Assembly: GCF_014648435.1 (NCBI RefSeq) | Contig: NZ_BMRC01000042.1 | Location: 1 to 64,000, forward strand | Direction: 5' to 3' | Source of the DNA: Nonomuraea spiralis | GTDB lineage: Bacteria; Actinomycetota; Actinomycetes; Streptosporangiales; Streptosporangiaceae | Length of the DNA stretch: 64,000 bases | Shown: positions 26,001 through 34,724 of the stretch, in pieces | How positions within the stretch are numbered: position 1 is the stretch's first letter | Layout of the letters: every line of letters begins with the position of its first letter | Translations under genes and position numbers: made by a program | The notes under the pieces: model-generated | Told to the model about the DNA's origin: nothing | What the model saw: the letters and a program-made list of their open reading frames with translations, nothing else | Database searches by the model: none

Positions 26001-29000
26001 AGCCAGGCGGCGTCCTACCGGGTGTACCGGTACGCCGGCCAGGCGATGAGCGGCCCGGTCACCGCCTACCCGGTCAGCACGCTGGTCATCGGCGACGGCT
26101 TCGGCGCCACGTACACCACCGCGTACGAGTTCGACGCGGCGACGGCGGCGTGCGATCCGACGGGGCAGGTCGTCAAGTACTACCGGTCGGCCGTGTACGA
26201 CGGCGCCGCCGATGCCCGTACCTCGGCCTTCGGGCGCACGGTCTACTCCTACCTCAACGGCACCCTGCCCGGGGCGAGCGATCTGTGCTTCGACGGGCTG
26301 CTGCGGCAGACGGCCGCGTTCGCCGGCGCGTTCACGTTCGCGACGGCCATGTCGAGCACGCTCGGGCTCGACCCGGACGCCGCGCCCGGCCCGCCGCAGC
26401 CCGTACCCGACGGCCTCGCGCAGGCCTTCGCCGGCGCGGGCAGCACCCTGGGCAGCGGCGCCACGCTGCAGTACCTGCAGATCGACGGCGCGTACCGCTA
26501 CTGGGCGGTGGCCGACCCGGCGTCGGGCCAGGTCTACAACATCGACTACACCGGCGACCCGAGCGCGCCGGACGCGGTGCGCGTCTTCACCGGGACGCCG
26601 GTGCACAGCCGCACGACCACGTGGACGCTGTTCGATCAGCGCGGCCGGTCGCCGCAGGATCCGGCCCCGCAGCCGATCTACGGCACCTACGTGCGCCCGG
26701 CCGAGGTCGTCGAGCGCCGGGACGGCGTGCCGATGACGACGACGCTCGACTACGCCACGATCGACCCGCTGCGCCCGTTCCTCGTCCCGGCTCCGTTCTC
26801 CGGCGGCGTCGTGGGCCGCGGCTGGCAGCTCACCACGATCACCGGGAGCGTCGAGACGCACGCCGAGCGGCTCACCTACGGCTACGAGCAGTATCCGGGG
26901 CTGCTCGCGGCGAACCTGCTGAAGCCGGTGGTCGCCGCGCTGCACACCGTGAGCGTCGACGGCGCCGCGACGGTCACCGTCAGCTCCACGGCGACGACCT
27001 GGTCGTCCTGGTCGCAGCCGGGCACGGGGCTGAGCGTCATGGCCGCCGCCCGGCAATGGGCGTGGACCGGCGACCCCTCGGGCGGCGATGACGGGAGCTT
27101 TCCGTTCGACGGCACTCCGGACCCGGCGTACTGGGTGACCACCAGCACCGCGACGGCCGTGAGCGCCCGGGGCGCGGTCTCCGAGTCCGCCGACCCGGCC
27201 GGGACGGTCCACGCGACGCTGGCCTCCGCCGACGGGCTGCTCGACATCGCGCATGTCGCCAACGCGAGCTTCACCGCCGGTCAGGCCGCCTACACCGGGT
27301 TCGAGACCTACGAGGACCTGACGGGGTGGACGCTCACCGGCGGGGCGGACTGGGACGACACCGACGCGCACACCGGTTCGAGCAGCCTGGCGCTGCCGGG
27401 CGCGGGTGCGGCGGCCACCCGCGCGGCCCTGTCGCCGAAGGCCGACCAGACCTACGTCTTCACCGCCTGGTGCAAGACCGGCGCGGGCTTCACCCCGGGC
27501 ACCTCGGGCTGGACGTTCACCGTCACCGCGGACGGCACGCCCGCTTCCCAGTTCCTGCCGTTCCCCGACACCGGTGGCGCCTGGGCGCCCCAGTCGGCGG
27601 CGATCGCCGTGCCGGCGGGCGGCGACATCACGCTCACCATCGCGGCCGCGAACACCACCACGGCGGCGGTGCACGCCGACGACGTCACCGTGGTGCCGCT
27701 GACCGCGCAGTTCACCGCCCGGTCCTACGACGCCGCGAGCCGGCTGCCGCTGGCCCGCATCGACCGCGCCGGGCACACCTGGCACATGATCCGCGACACC
27801 TTCCTGCGCGTGATCGGCGGCACCACCTCGACGGGGGCGCCGTCGTCCCTGCAGCTCAAATACCTGTCCCGGCAGGGCAATCCGGACGGATTCGACTGCG
27901 CCGACCCCAACGGGTCGCTGGCGGTGAGGTGTTTCTCCGGCGGCAGCCACCAGACGTTCCGGGACGGGACCGGATGGCAGGCCGACTGGACGCCGTCGGC
28001 CGCCACGGCGTTCACCGCCGCCGGTGGCGTGCTCGCCCATCAGCCGTCCGCGCAGAGCGACTCGCTCGGCCACGCGGCGCCGCCCGGGCCGACGTACGCG
28101 CTCTACGTCGAGCTGGCCCCGCTCGGCGACGGCCCGCTCCAGCTCACCGACGACTTCGCGATCACGGCCGGCGACGACGCCGCAGTCACCTTCGACCCCG
28201 CCACCACGCAGTGGCGGCTCACGCTCGACGGCACGCCGGCCGGCTCACCGGTCTCCGTCACGGGCCCGCCCACGTGGTGCCTGCTCGTCCTGATCGGCGG
28301 ACGGCTGATCTTCTACGCCGACGGCCGGCAGCTGTTCGCCGAGCAGACGCAGGCGGGCGGCGCGCCGGCCGTCGTCGTCGGCCGCAACGGGCTCGCCATC
28401 GCCAACCTCGTGCTCCTCGACGGCCCGGCGCTGCGGCTCAAGCACAGCGACGCGACGGGAGCGGCCCGCCAGGATCACATCCTGACGAACGAGGACTACC
28501 TGGTGTCGCAGACCATCCGCGACGGGCGCGCCCGAAAGATCGCGCGCACCGAACCGGCGCCGGGGCTGTTCGGCGGCGGCGCGTCCCTGCCGGTCCTGGC
28601 CTACCGCGGCGGGCTGGTCGACGTACCGGCCTTCCTCGCCGGGCTCGACGGCGACGCGACGATGACCGGGGACGTCGCCGACTGGTACGACGGGACCCAC
28701 GACACCGACGACGGCGGTTACCCGTACACGCGCACCGTCCTGGAACCGGCGCGGCACGCCCGCCCGGTCGAACTCGGCTTCCCCGGCATCGACCACGCCG
28801 TCATCGACCGCGGATCGACCACGCCGGCCGCCCGGGCGACCGTCCAGTTCGGGTACGACGCGAACGAGGAGGCGCTGCCGTACGGGCTGAACCCGCCGGA
28901 CGCGACGTTCCGGCTCACCACCCGCACGGGCCAGACGAAGACCGCGATGACCACGCTGCGCGACGCGAGCGGCCGGCCCGCCGCACGCTACACCCCCGCC

Positions 29001-31709
29001 GGCGCGGACGCGGCACTCGACACGGTCGCGCCGCAGTACGCGAACGGGACGGCCGACACCGTCACGGCGCTGCCCGACTCCTACACCTACAGCGAGCCGG
29101 CGCAGTCGCTCACCCACCGGGAGAACGCCGTCGGGCAGGTGGTCGAGGACCTCTCGCCGGACACCGGGACCACCCGCTACCTGTTCGACCGCGGCGGGCG
29201 GGTGCGCTTCGTCCAGGACGCGGCCGCGGCGGCCGCCGGTCTGTTCGCCTACCACACCTGGGACGTCCTCGGCCGGCGCCTGTCGTCGGGCACCGTCACC
29301 CTCGGCTGGGACTCCGGCTCGCTCCAGCAGTACGCCGACGAGCCGTCGTGGCCGGAGGACCAGACGGAGACGCCGTACCAGGTGACGCGGCGCTGGACGT
29401 ACGACGGCGACGGCGGCGATCTCGCGGCGCTGGACCACGTCGTCGGCACCGTGGCGGTCACCGGCTCGGGCGCGTCGTCGTACGAGGTCGCCGAGAGTTT
29501 CGGCTGGGCGCCGGACGGCACGCTCGCGAGCCGGACGGTGCGGATGAGCCAGGGCGGGAGCACGCTCGGCACGTTCACCACCACCTACGAGTTCGACAAC
29601 CAGGGCCGGGCCACCCGCGTCGGCTACCCGTGCGCGGCCGCCACCGGGCTCACGGCCGTGCGCTACACCTTCGACGGCCGGGACAACATCGTGGGCGTCG
29701 CCGACGACGGCGGCACCCTGCTGGCGTCCTACGTCTACGACCCCCGCGGGCGGCCCGTCACGCACACCTACCCCGGCGGCTGCGCCGGAGCGGCCTCCTA
29801 CGACCCGCTCGGCCGGCTGGGCTCCCTCGCGGTCACGTCCGGAGAGACGGCCCTCTCGCTCGAACTCACCTACGACGCCGCCGGGAACCCGCAGACGCTC
29901 GTCGAGTCGATCAGCGGCGACGGCGTCAAGGACACCGCGGCCGTGCGCTACAGCCACGACCCGCTGCAGCGGCTGCTGAGCGCCGACGACGCCGACGGGA
30001 CACGCACGGTCGGCGTCGGCTACACCACCACCGCGGGCCTGACCGACCAGAACGGCAACATCCAGACGCTCGCGCGCGGCGGCGGCGATCCGGCCCGCTT
30101 CGGCTACGCGGCGGGCACCAACCGGCTCACCTCGGTGACCCCCACCAAGGGAAGCCCGGCGACCTACACCTACCAGGCCAACGGCCTGCTCAGCCGGCGC
30201 GGCGGCGACGACCTCACGCTGACCTACCTGGACGCCACCGCCCTGCCCGCCACGATCACCGGCGGTACGGGCGGGACGACGCTGACCTTCGCCTACGACG
30301 TCAACGGATACCGCCGGGTCAAACAGTCCGCCGGCGACGACACGCCTGCGCTCTACGTGCACGCCGGCACACCGGGCCCGCTGCTCACCGTCGACGCGTC
30401 CGGCACCCCGACCGCCTGGGTGTACGGTCCCACCGGGCTGGTCGCGATGACGCGCGGCGGCCTGCGCCACACGATCGTGACCGACCACCTGCGTTCGCCC
30501 CGGCTGGTCCTCGACGGTGACAGCACGCTCGTCGCGGCCTACTCCTTCGACGTGTTCGGCCGTCAGGTGCTGGCCCACGAGCCGTCGCCGGGCTTCGTGC
30601 CGATGTTGTTCACCGGGCAGGAACTCGACGCCGAGACCGGCCTGTACGCGTTCCCGGCCCGCCTGTACGACCCGTCGATCGCCCGCTTCCTCAACCCCGA
30701 CCCGGCCGGCCAGTACGCCAGCCCGTACGTCTACGCGGGCAACCAGCCGGCGCTGCTGACGGACCCGACCGGCGCGATGACCGCGATGGGCGAGGCCGGC
30801 ATCGAGGCCGCCCTCACCCTGCTCATCCTGGCCACGGCGATCGCCACCGCCGGGGCGACCGCCGCTCTGGTGCCGGCGGCGTTCGCGGCCGAGGGCGTCT
30901 TCGGCGGCCTGGCCGCCGCGGCGGCGACGGGAGCCGGCATCGGCGCCGCCGGTGGCGGCATCATGGGCGCGGCCGGCAGCGGGCTCGAATACGCCGTGAC
31001 CACTCCGCCGGGCAACTGGAGCGGTAAGGCGTTCGGCCTGGAGTTCGGCATCGGTCTGGCCGCCGGGGCCGCCGGAGGGCTGGTGACCGGCGGTATCAGC
31101 GGGGGGCTGTCGTCCATGCTGGAGCCGGCGGCGGCCGCCGGGGCGGCCGCGGCGCCGGGTGCCGAGTCCGCCGAGGCCGCGGGGGCTGCCGAGGCCGCGG
31201 CGCCGCCGCTGGCGCAGGTGACGCAGGAAGGCGGGGGCGCCATCGACGAGGTCGCGCCGACCGCGGACGCCGAGCCGCCCGGGGCGCAACAACAGGCCGG
31301 CGCGGCGCAGGAGCGGGCGCCGGCGCCCGCCCGGCCCGCCTCCGCCGCCACCCGCGCTCTGCAGTACGCGAAGCCGGGGCTGGTCCGCGGCCTGATCGCG
31401 GTGACGTCCGGCGGGCCCGGCGGCGCGGTGCAGGGGGCGGTGAAACAGGTGATGTGCAACGTGGCCGAGGACCGGCCGCTGCGCCAGGGCGTCGGCATGG
31501 AGAGCCTGGTCTACCTGGGCTTCGGCATGGGGACGTCGCTGCTGGGCGTGGTGGCCCAGAGCGGCGCCGAGTGGGGGGACATCAACGCCGGCACCCTCAA
31601 GACGGCCTGGACCAACGACCCATGGGCGACCGTCGCGATCCCCGCCCTGCCGCTGGTGCTCCTCGGCGGCGGCTACCTGTGTTACACGAATCTACGGTTC
31701 GGCTCCTAG
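23052..31709 (+). CDS. Giant SpvB/Rhs-type YD-repeat protein with unknown hydrophobic C-terminal domain
   Basis: A 2885-residue protein without a signal peptide. Order: SpvB-like N-terminus (DVNLFRGDVNYP, APTGIAGLGWYLAWDRIE; 1-130); Trp-rich beta-propeller-like repeats (~500-1000); a jelly-roll carbohydrate-binding-like domain (TGFETYEDLTGW, HTGSSSLALPG; ~1410-1555); a LamG-like region (~1650-1800); YD repeats (~2040-2430, e.g. YDPRGRPVTHTY, YDPLGRLG); and the Rhs core end (TGQELDAETGLYAF, RFLNPDPAG, NQPALLTDPTGA; to ~2576). The last ~309 residues hold Gly/Ala-rich hydrophobic helices, an Ala/Pro-rich linker and two further hydrophobic helices; no nuclease or deaminase motif is visible. The plan resembles TcB/TcC and Rhs toxins that encapsulate a C-terminal effector. 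The start is the ATG of MSNATPP; an upstream in-frame GTG at 22983 would add 23 residues. Confidence 0.92.
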   Translation: MSNATPPIGPGQFETGDIGRLSRDVNLFRGDVNYPQKLVQLPGVPGDDTLAVGVALHYRSNVSDQVTQWNLDAPTGIAGLGWYLAWDRIEAVGTGSVSAATRYVYWSAGVSNALVADSTPWPRVSLDAAATATLAVGTVSADVVAAFAAQGVPLDAGATVAGGGTDWTISDDTWERVFSVATTGTGAEVCDGGSRFQLQDYEFWQISYYADYEKWEITTDSGEVRTFGGGLGRTAKQYATSAGNSVEWAVKWGGPSGTWTGPSTMATDQQQYARAWNLSTRRDRWGSSVSYAYNEFPRGADGLLGNNAEQLVGTGLPYTKAIYPTSITSVAGQVVTFRYGDKTFTADAQEYLDPHKQLQPAGAPETPPADLGAANAYQDRYETLYLSGLEVSASTGAPLFAVDLDYTAPRVVSTTPAELSATAVKRYLAGVSERNAAGATLPGYAFDYYVDAADGPNLGALRSVTHPQGAVATWSYAESSLDVCDRATPDIAPAAVLGAGATPLVWSGADYVVSVWLNAERTMATLDVYTWLGRWSHWSGGTVYDDQDNPLDAGDTQVVTGDDTFALALVAEDDSQSHVTLCSRTPTRPDQWAATGVPALTGVATLTAGSAFIAAVLADGSSYDLYRWAWDWRTGWSGTDEPVQSGSSPLFALGAAECLLVAETSVDGTDVSLAWLDGYATWHDGDTITLPGHTVGDNDDHQVLWDAGPSVAALSFAEGQPGMTYGVQLLRWDLTYHFTDTAYAGGLQAEPIDSDQPVSWPPQPEVVDGAFVAVRQNLFRFDAGTWHSTSFATSGQGCGWLAFAYGDDVAVQVVNDYTDAATELMAYDPDGDGFAAQPTPITTALPQGGDIETQGWPSASGGDFIVARNSVFYRGTSTTWAEPVRQPVFALTSTSQLATDVDSRSIVNQAPAFLAYLVSDAAVAADDAVQLLVLRNGGVLQPLPDTLGSSAYYVPGVSPGSADGQWPAGPFSLVAYAATEGGFSQAASYRVYRYAGQAMSGPVTAYPVSTLVIGDGFGATYTTAYEFDAATAACDPTGQVVKYYRSAVYDGAADARTSAFGRTVYSYLNGTLPGASDLCFDGLLRQTAAFAGAFTFATAMSSTLGLDPDAAPGPPQPVPDGLAQAFAGAGSTLGSGATLQYLQIDGAYRYWAVADPASGQVYNIDYTGDPSAPDAVRVFTGTPVHSRTTTWTLFDQRGRSPQDPAPQPIYGTYVRPAEVVERRDGVPMTTTLDYATIDPLRPFLVPAPFSGGVVGRGWQLTTITGSVETHAERLTYGYEQYPGLLAANLLKPVVAALHTVSVDGAATVTVSSTATTWSSWSQPGTGLSVMAAARQWAWTGDPSGGDDGSFPFDGTPDPAYWVTTSTATAVSARGAVSESADPAGTVHATLASADGLLDIAHVANASFTAGQAAYTGFETYEDLTGWTLTGGADWDDTDAHTGSSSLALPGAGAAATRAALSPKADQTYVFTAWCKTGAGFTPGTSGWTFTVTADGTPASQFLPFPDTGGAWAPQSAAIAVPAGGDITLTIAAANTTTAAVHADDVTVVPLTAQFTARSYDAASRLPLARIDRAGHTWHMIRDTFLRVIGGTTSTGAPSSLQLKYLSRQGNPDGFDCADPNGSLAVRCFSGGSHQTFRDGTGWQADWTPSAATAFTAAGGVLAHQPSAQSDSLGHAAPPGPTYALYVELAPLGDGPLQLTDDFAITAGDDAAVTFDPATTQWRLTLDGTPAGSPVSVTGPPTWCLLVLIGGRLIFYADGRQLFAEQTQAGGAPAVVVGRNGLAIANLVLLDGPALRLKHSDATGAARQDHILTNEDYLVSQTIRDGRARKIARTEPAPGLFGGGASLPVLAYRGGLVDVPAFLAGLDGDATMTGDVADWYDGTHDTDDGGYPYTRTVLEPARHARPVELGFPGIDHAVIDRGSTTPAARATVQFGYDANEEALPYGLNPPDATFRLTTRTGQTKTAMTTLRDASGRPAARYTPAGADAALDTVAPQYANGTADTVTALPDSYTYSEPAQSLTHRENAVGQVVEDLSPDTGTTRYLFDRGGRVRFVQDAAAAAAGLFAYHTWDVLGRRLSSGTVTLGWDSGSLQQYADEPSWPEDQTETPYQVTRRWTYDGDGGDLAALDHVVGTVAVTGSGASSYEVAESFGWAPDGTLASRTVRMSQGGSTLGTFTTTYEFDNQGRATRVGYPCAAATGLTAVRYTFDGRDNIVGVADDGGTLLASYVYDPRGRPVTHTYPGGCAGAASYDPLGRLGSLAVTSGETALSLELTYDAAGNPQTLVESISGDGVKDTAAVRYSHDPLQRLLSADDADGTRTVGVGYTTTAGLTDQNGNIQTLARGGGDPARFGYAAGTNRLTSVTPTKGSPATYTYQANGLLSRRGGDDLTLTYLDATALPATITGGTGGTTLTFAYDVNGYRRVKQSAGDDTPALYVHAGTPGPLLTVDASGTPTAWVYGPTGLVAMTRGGLRHTIVTDHLRSPRLVLDGDSTLVAAYSFDVFGRQVLAHEPSPGFVPMLFTGQELDAETGLYAFPARLYDPSIARFLNPDPAGQYASPYVYAGNQPALLTDPTGAMTAMGEAGIEAALTLLILATAIATAGATAALVPAAFAAEGVFGGLAAAAATGAGIGAAGGGIMGAAGSGLEYAVTTPPGNWSGKAFGLEFGIGLAAGAAGGLVTGGISGGLSSMLEPAAAAGAAAAPGAESAEAAGAAEAAAPPLAQVTQEGGGAIDEVAPTADAEPPGAQQQAGAAQERAPAPARPASAATRALQYAKPGLVRGLIAVTSGGPGGAVQGAVKQVMCNVAEDRPLRQGVGMESLVYLGFGMGTSLLGVVAQSGAEWGDINAGTLKTAWTNDPWATVAIPALPLVLLGGGYLCYTNLRFGS

Positions 31710-31717
31710 GAGGAGTA

Positions 31718-32683
31718 GTGGCTCATCTCAGTGTCCGTACTCAGAAGATGCCCTCGGGCAACGCCTTCGCGTCGCCGGTCGTGTTCGACTTCAGCGGCGA
31801 CATCGGCCAGGGCGAGCAGATCCTCGCCTACGGCGTCGCGCTGAGCGGCTTCCTGCTCAATTACGTGACCAACTCGGTGGACTGGGCCGAACCGGTGGGA
31901 GCCGTCGGCGCGTCCCTGACGCCCAGCCTGTTCGGCGACACCGTCGTCCTGGGCGGCAACGTCATGCTCACCGACTACCACGGCGACACCGCGCGCTGCT
32001 TCTGGGACGGGGAGTCGGACCCCGCCAGCGTCGTGCAGGCGACCGCGCTGGCCGTGATCGGCACCTCCACCACGACCGCGGTCTGCGGAACGACCTTCGG
32101 CCTGAAGTCCGGCGCGGACTCGCCGCCGATCTACGTCCCCGACGGCGCCGAGAACCTGGCGTTCCTCTCCGGGTTCTCCGTCGCCAGCGCCACCGGCTCG
32201 CGCGGCTACATCGGCGGCCTCACGCTGAGCTCGGGCGTCTCCTCGCCGCTGAACGACCAGGTGCAGGTCAACGGCACCACCGCCCTGACGGACTTCCAGT
32301 CCGACGGGACCGTCGACGTCGGCCTGCTGTCCTACCTCCCCGACCTGACGGGCTTCGACGTGGCGCGGACGGTGGACGTGAACTGGTCCGCTCCCGACAA
32401 GGAGAACGGCATGACGGGAACGTTCCAGGCGACGTTCACCATCCCCGACGGCTACTCGCAGATCGCGAACGCGGCCATCCTGCTCCAGGACGTCACGATC
32501 GTCTACGGGGACACCACCACTCTGGAGCTCATCGGGGCGATGCAGTCGTCCGACCTGACCATCTCCGGCGCCCAAGTCTCGGGAAGTTTCATCCTCAACA
32601 TCTACAACCCGGACTGGGGCGCCAGAACCTACATCACCTCAGACAGCACCGCGACGCTGGCCGTCATCGCCCAGTTCGCCTGA
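31718..32683 (+). CDS. Beta-rich protein, first of a paralogous pair downstream of the Rhs gene
   Basis: I do not recognise the family. The product (321 residues) is rich in Thr, Ser, Gly and Val with short alternating hydrophobic stretches, suggesting beta-sandwich structure. It has no signal peptide or membrane helix. It begins VAHLSVRTQKMPSGNAF and contains LAFLSGFSVASATG and DGTVDVGLLSYLP, which parallel IQTQKITGSNSG, AISGFSYTFAED and SGTVDAAVIAMTP in the next protein, so the two are related. A near-perfect AGGAGGAG lies 2 nt before the GTG and only 8 bp separate it from the Rhs stop. This spacing implies co-expression and probably a joint function. Confidence 0.85.
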   Translation: MAHLSVRTQKMPSGNAFASPVVFDFSGDIGQGEQILAYGVALSGFLLNYVTNSVDWAEPVGAVGASLTPSLFGDTVVLGGNVMLTDYHGDTARCFWDGESDPASVVQATALAVIGTSTTTAVCGTTFGLKSGADSPPIYVPDGAENLAFLSGFSVASATGSRGYIGGLTLSSGVSSPLNDQVQVNGTTALTDFQSDGTVDVGLLSYLPDLTGFDVARTVDVNWSAPDKENGMTGTFQATFTIPDGYSQIANAAILLQDVTIVYGDTTTLELIGAMQSSDLTISGAQVSGSFILNIYNPDWGARTYITSDSTATLAVIAQFA

Positions 32684-32696
32684 CAGGAGCGCTACC

Positions 32697-33626
32697 ATGC
32701 CGATCGCCATCCAGACGCAGAAGATCACTGGCAGCAACTCGGGGACCTTCACCTTCACCGACACGGTGGGCCCCTTCGTCTACGCGCTGAATTACCTGAA
32801 CTGGCAGACGCAGCCGCCCAACGCGCAGATCCAGAACATCGGCGTGTCCCTTCAGGTGGGCAGCGACGCCGAAGCGGACCCGGCGACCGTCATCATCGAC
32901 CAGACCCTGCTCATGGACGACGTCGACCCCTCCGAGTCCTACACCTACGTCACGGTCGTCGCCTGGATCGGCTCGGACGATCCGCCGGGGCTCATCATGC
33001 AGAACCAGCACGGGATCCCGGTCGACCAGATGTCGTCGCAGGCGGCGCAGAAGCCGTTGCCGACGTCGTATCCGCCGGTGTACGCGGTCGCGGCCATCTC
33101 CGGCTTCTCCTACACCTTCGCCGAAGACGACTCCGACTTCCTGAGTCTCGGCGTCGGCGTGGGCGTCACGTACCCGCTCACGTCGCGCACACCCGCGGTG
33201 TCGGCGGTCGCCACCGGCATCTGGACCGGCGACTCGGCCTTCTCGGGCACGGTCGACGCCGCCGTCATCGCGATGACCCCCGAAGGAACCGGCCTCGGCC
33301 TCGGCCTCGCCTACCTGCCCAACGCGGCCCCCGTGACCCAGACCATCGGGCCGCTGCCCGCCCTCGGGGGCGCGAGCGTGGCCTCGGCGGCCTTCCTGCT
33401 GCAGTCGTTCTGGCCCCAGTTCGACCCCACGCTCGATCCCACGCCGGACATCTCGCAGATCTGCTTCGGAGTGTCCCCGACGTCGGTGAGGCTCAACGAC
33501 CCGGACGTCGGGGACGTGACCGCCGTCTCCGAGCAGGGACTCCAGGACAATGACTACAACGGGTCGGGGTCGACGGTCACGGCCTCGAACGCGCTCGTGA
33601 ACTACCTCCTCGTGGAATGCTCATGA
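32697..33626 (+). CDS. Beta-rich protein, second of the paralogous pair
   Basis: Unknown family, 309 residues, acidic, without signal peptide or membrane helix. It opens MPIAIQTQKITGSNSGTFTF and has TVGPFVYALNYLNWQ, a central SGFSYTFAEDDSD and SGTVDAAVIAMTP. The QTQK start and the SGFS and GTVD segments recur in the same order in the preceding protein, pointing to an ancient tandem duplication. AGGAG lies 8 nt before the ATG, 13 bp after the previous stop. It may be a partner, delivery component or inhibitor of the giant protein; the sequence does not decide. Confidence 0.85.
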   Translation: MPIAIQTQKITGSNSGTFTFTDTVGPFVYALNYLNWQTQPPNAQIQNIGVSLQVGSDAEADPATVIIDQTLLMDDVDPSESYTYVTVVAWIGSDDPPGLIMQNQHGIPVDQMSSQAAQKPLPTSYPPVYAVAAISGFSYTFAEDDSDFLSLGVGVGVTYPLTSRTPAVSAVATGIWTGDSAFSGTVDAAVIAMTPEGTGLGLGLAYLPNAAPVTQTIGPLPALGGASVASAAFLLQSFWPQFDPTLDPTPDISQICFGVSPTSVRLNDPDVGDVTAVSEQGLQDNDYNGSGSTVTASNALVNYLLVECS

Positions 33627-33745
33627 CCCTTCCGCAGGGAGTCCGGCAGCACCGGGCAGGACCACGAGGACGTCGCCGGGATGCTCCGCCAGAGTGTTGA
33701 GACGGTCGGGAACGTCGGCGGGGCGCGAGCCGGTTGCGGCCCGGC

Positions 33746-34020
33746 TCAGGGCATCCAGTTCTGCGCCCAGTACTCAATGGTCTGCTTGCGGTTGAGCACG
33801 AAGGTGGCGCGGTAGGTGCCGCCGATTTTCCGCGTTGTGAACGCGAACGTAGCCGTTGGCGCCGGTGCATCCCATTTGCCGTCCTTGGCGTGCTCTTCAC
33901 GTTCTCGGTGACCCTGGGCGCCTGCGTCGCGCTCACGGGCGTCGAGAACGAGGTGAGACCCAGCGTCAGCGTTGCCGCACAGGCCAGGCCGGCCATCGGC
34001 GCCTTGATGGCGACTTGCCG
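33746..34020 (-). pseudogene. Possible frameshifted small secreted protein
   Basis: On the minus strand one frame encodes a good signal-peptide core (AIKAPMAGLACAATLTLGL, then VSATQA) and an adjacent frame encodes a plausible mature end (WDAPAPTATFAFTTRKIGG, then RATFVLNRKQTIEYWAQNWM) before a stop at 33746. One lost base near 33900 would join them into a secreted protein of roughly 90 residues. Neither frame alone is convincing. The stretch could also be non-coding; otherwise I see nothing in the 510 bp between the beta-rich protein and the sigma gene. Confidence 0.3.
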
Positions 34021-34136
34021 ATCGCGAATTCCGACTGGCCCGGCTGCGGCGTCGTCTGAGGGCGAGATTCATGGAACTTTGTCGGCGTTCATGGCAATTA
34101 CTCGTGTCATGTTCGAGGACATCCGAGAGGCGACAG

Positions 34137-34721
34137 ATGCGACACGAGAGCCAGGCGGCTCCCTCCTCCTGGCCCCACACTGCCGAGGGCCCGTCGCCCT
34201 GGCACGAATCCGAGCGGTTCGCCATCCTGTTCACCCGTCACGCCCCCGAGCTGAAGCGCTACGTCATCCGGCGCCTGGGCCCTGAGCCTGCCGACGACAT
34301 CGTGGCCGAGACCTTCGCCGTGGCCCTGCAGCACCTGGCGTCGTACGACGGCAGCAAGGGCAACGAACGGTCCTGGCTCTACGGGATCGCCACCAACCTC
34401 GTCAGCAGGCACCGGCGCCGCGAGATCGGCCTGTACAAGGCGCTGAGCCGCACCGGCGCCGACCCTGTGATCGAGCCGTTCACGGACGAGGTGGACCGGC
34501 GGGTGAGCGCGGGCGTGGCGAACAGGCGGCTGGCGAAGGCGCTGGCCGGGCTCTCCCAGGCGCACCGGGACACGTTGCTGCTGGTGGTCTGGGCCGAGCT
34601 GACGTACGACGAGGCCGCGGCGGCGCTCGACGTGCCCGTGGGGACCGTCCGGTCGCGGGTGAACAGGGCGAGGGCCAAACTGCGCCGGGTGCTGTCCGAC
34701 GCCGATCCGGAAGAGGGGTAG
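34137..34721 (+). CDS. ECF sigma-70 family RNA polymerase sigma factor
   Basis: A 194-residue sigma factor with sigma2 (ILFTRHAPELKRYVIRRLG, ADDIVAETFAVAL) and sigma4 (LTYDEAAAALDVPVGTVRSR). It belongs to the SigE-like group that sits before CU044_5270 genes. The start is the ATG of MRHESQAAPSS, with GAGAGG 8 nt upstream; earlier in-frame starts lack a ribosome site. The next gene begins 3 bp after its stop, so the pair forms an operon in which the membrane protein is the likely regulator of the sigma factor. Confidence 0.92.
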   Translation: MRHESQAAPSSWPHTAEGPSPWHESERFAILFTRHAPELKRYVIRRLGPEPADDIVAETFAVALQHLASYDGSKGNERSWLYGIATNLVSRHRRREIGLYKALSRTGADPVIEPFTDEVDRRVSAGVANRRLAKALAGLSQAHRDTLLLVVWAELTYDEAAAALDVPVGTVRSRVNRARAKLRRVLSDADPEEG

Positions 34722-34724
34722 ACC

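Noticed and set aside
23115..28073. Very long minus-strand open frame (about 1650 codons) opposite the Rhs gene
   Set aside because: It is an antisense shadow of high-GC coding sequence: its product is Arg/Gly/Val-rich with no domain, while the plus strand encodes clear SpvB/Rhs motifs.
28245..31292. Second long minus-strand open frame (about 1000 codons) under the YD repeats
   Set aside because: Same reason: low-complexity Arg/Gly/Ala product and no start context.
30660..31709. HNH, deaminase or ADP-ribosyltransferase toxin at the Rhs C-terminus
   Set aside because: No catalytic motif of these families appears; the tail is dominated by hydrophobic Gly/Ala helices.
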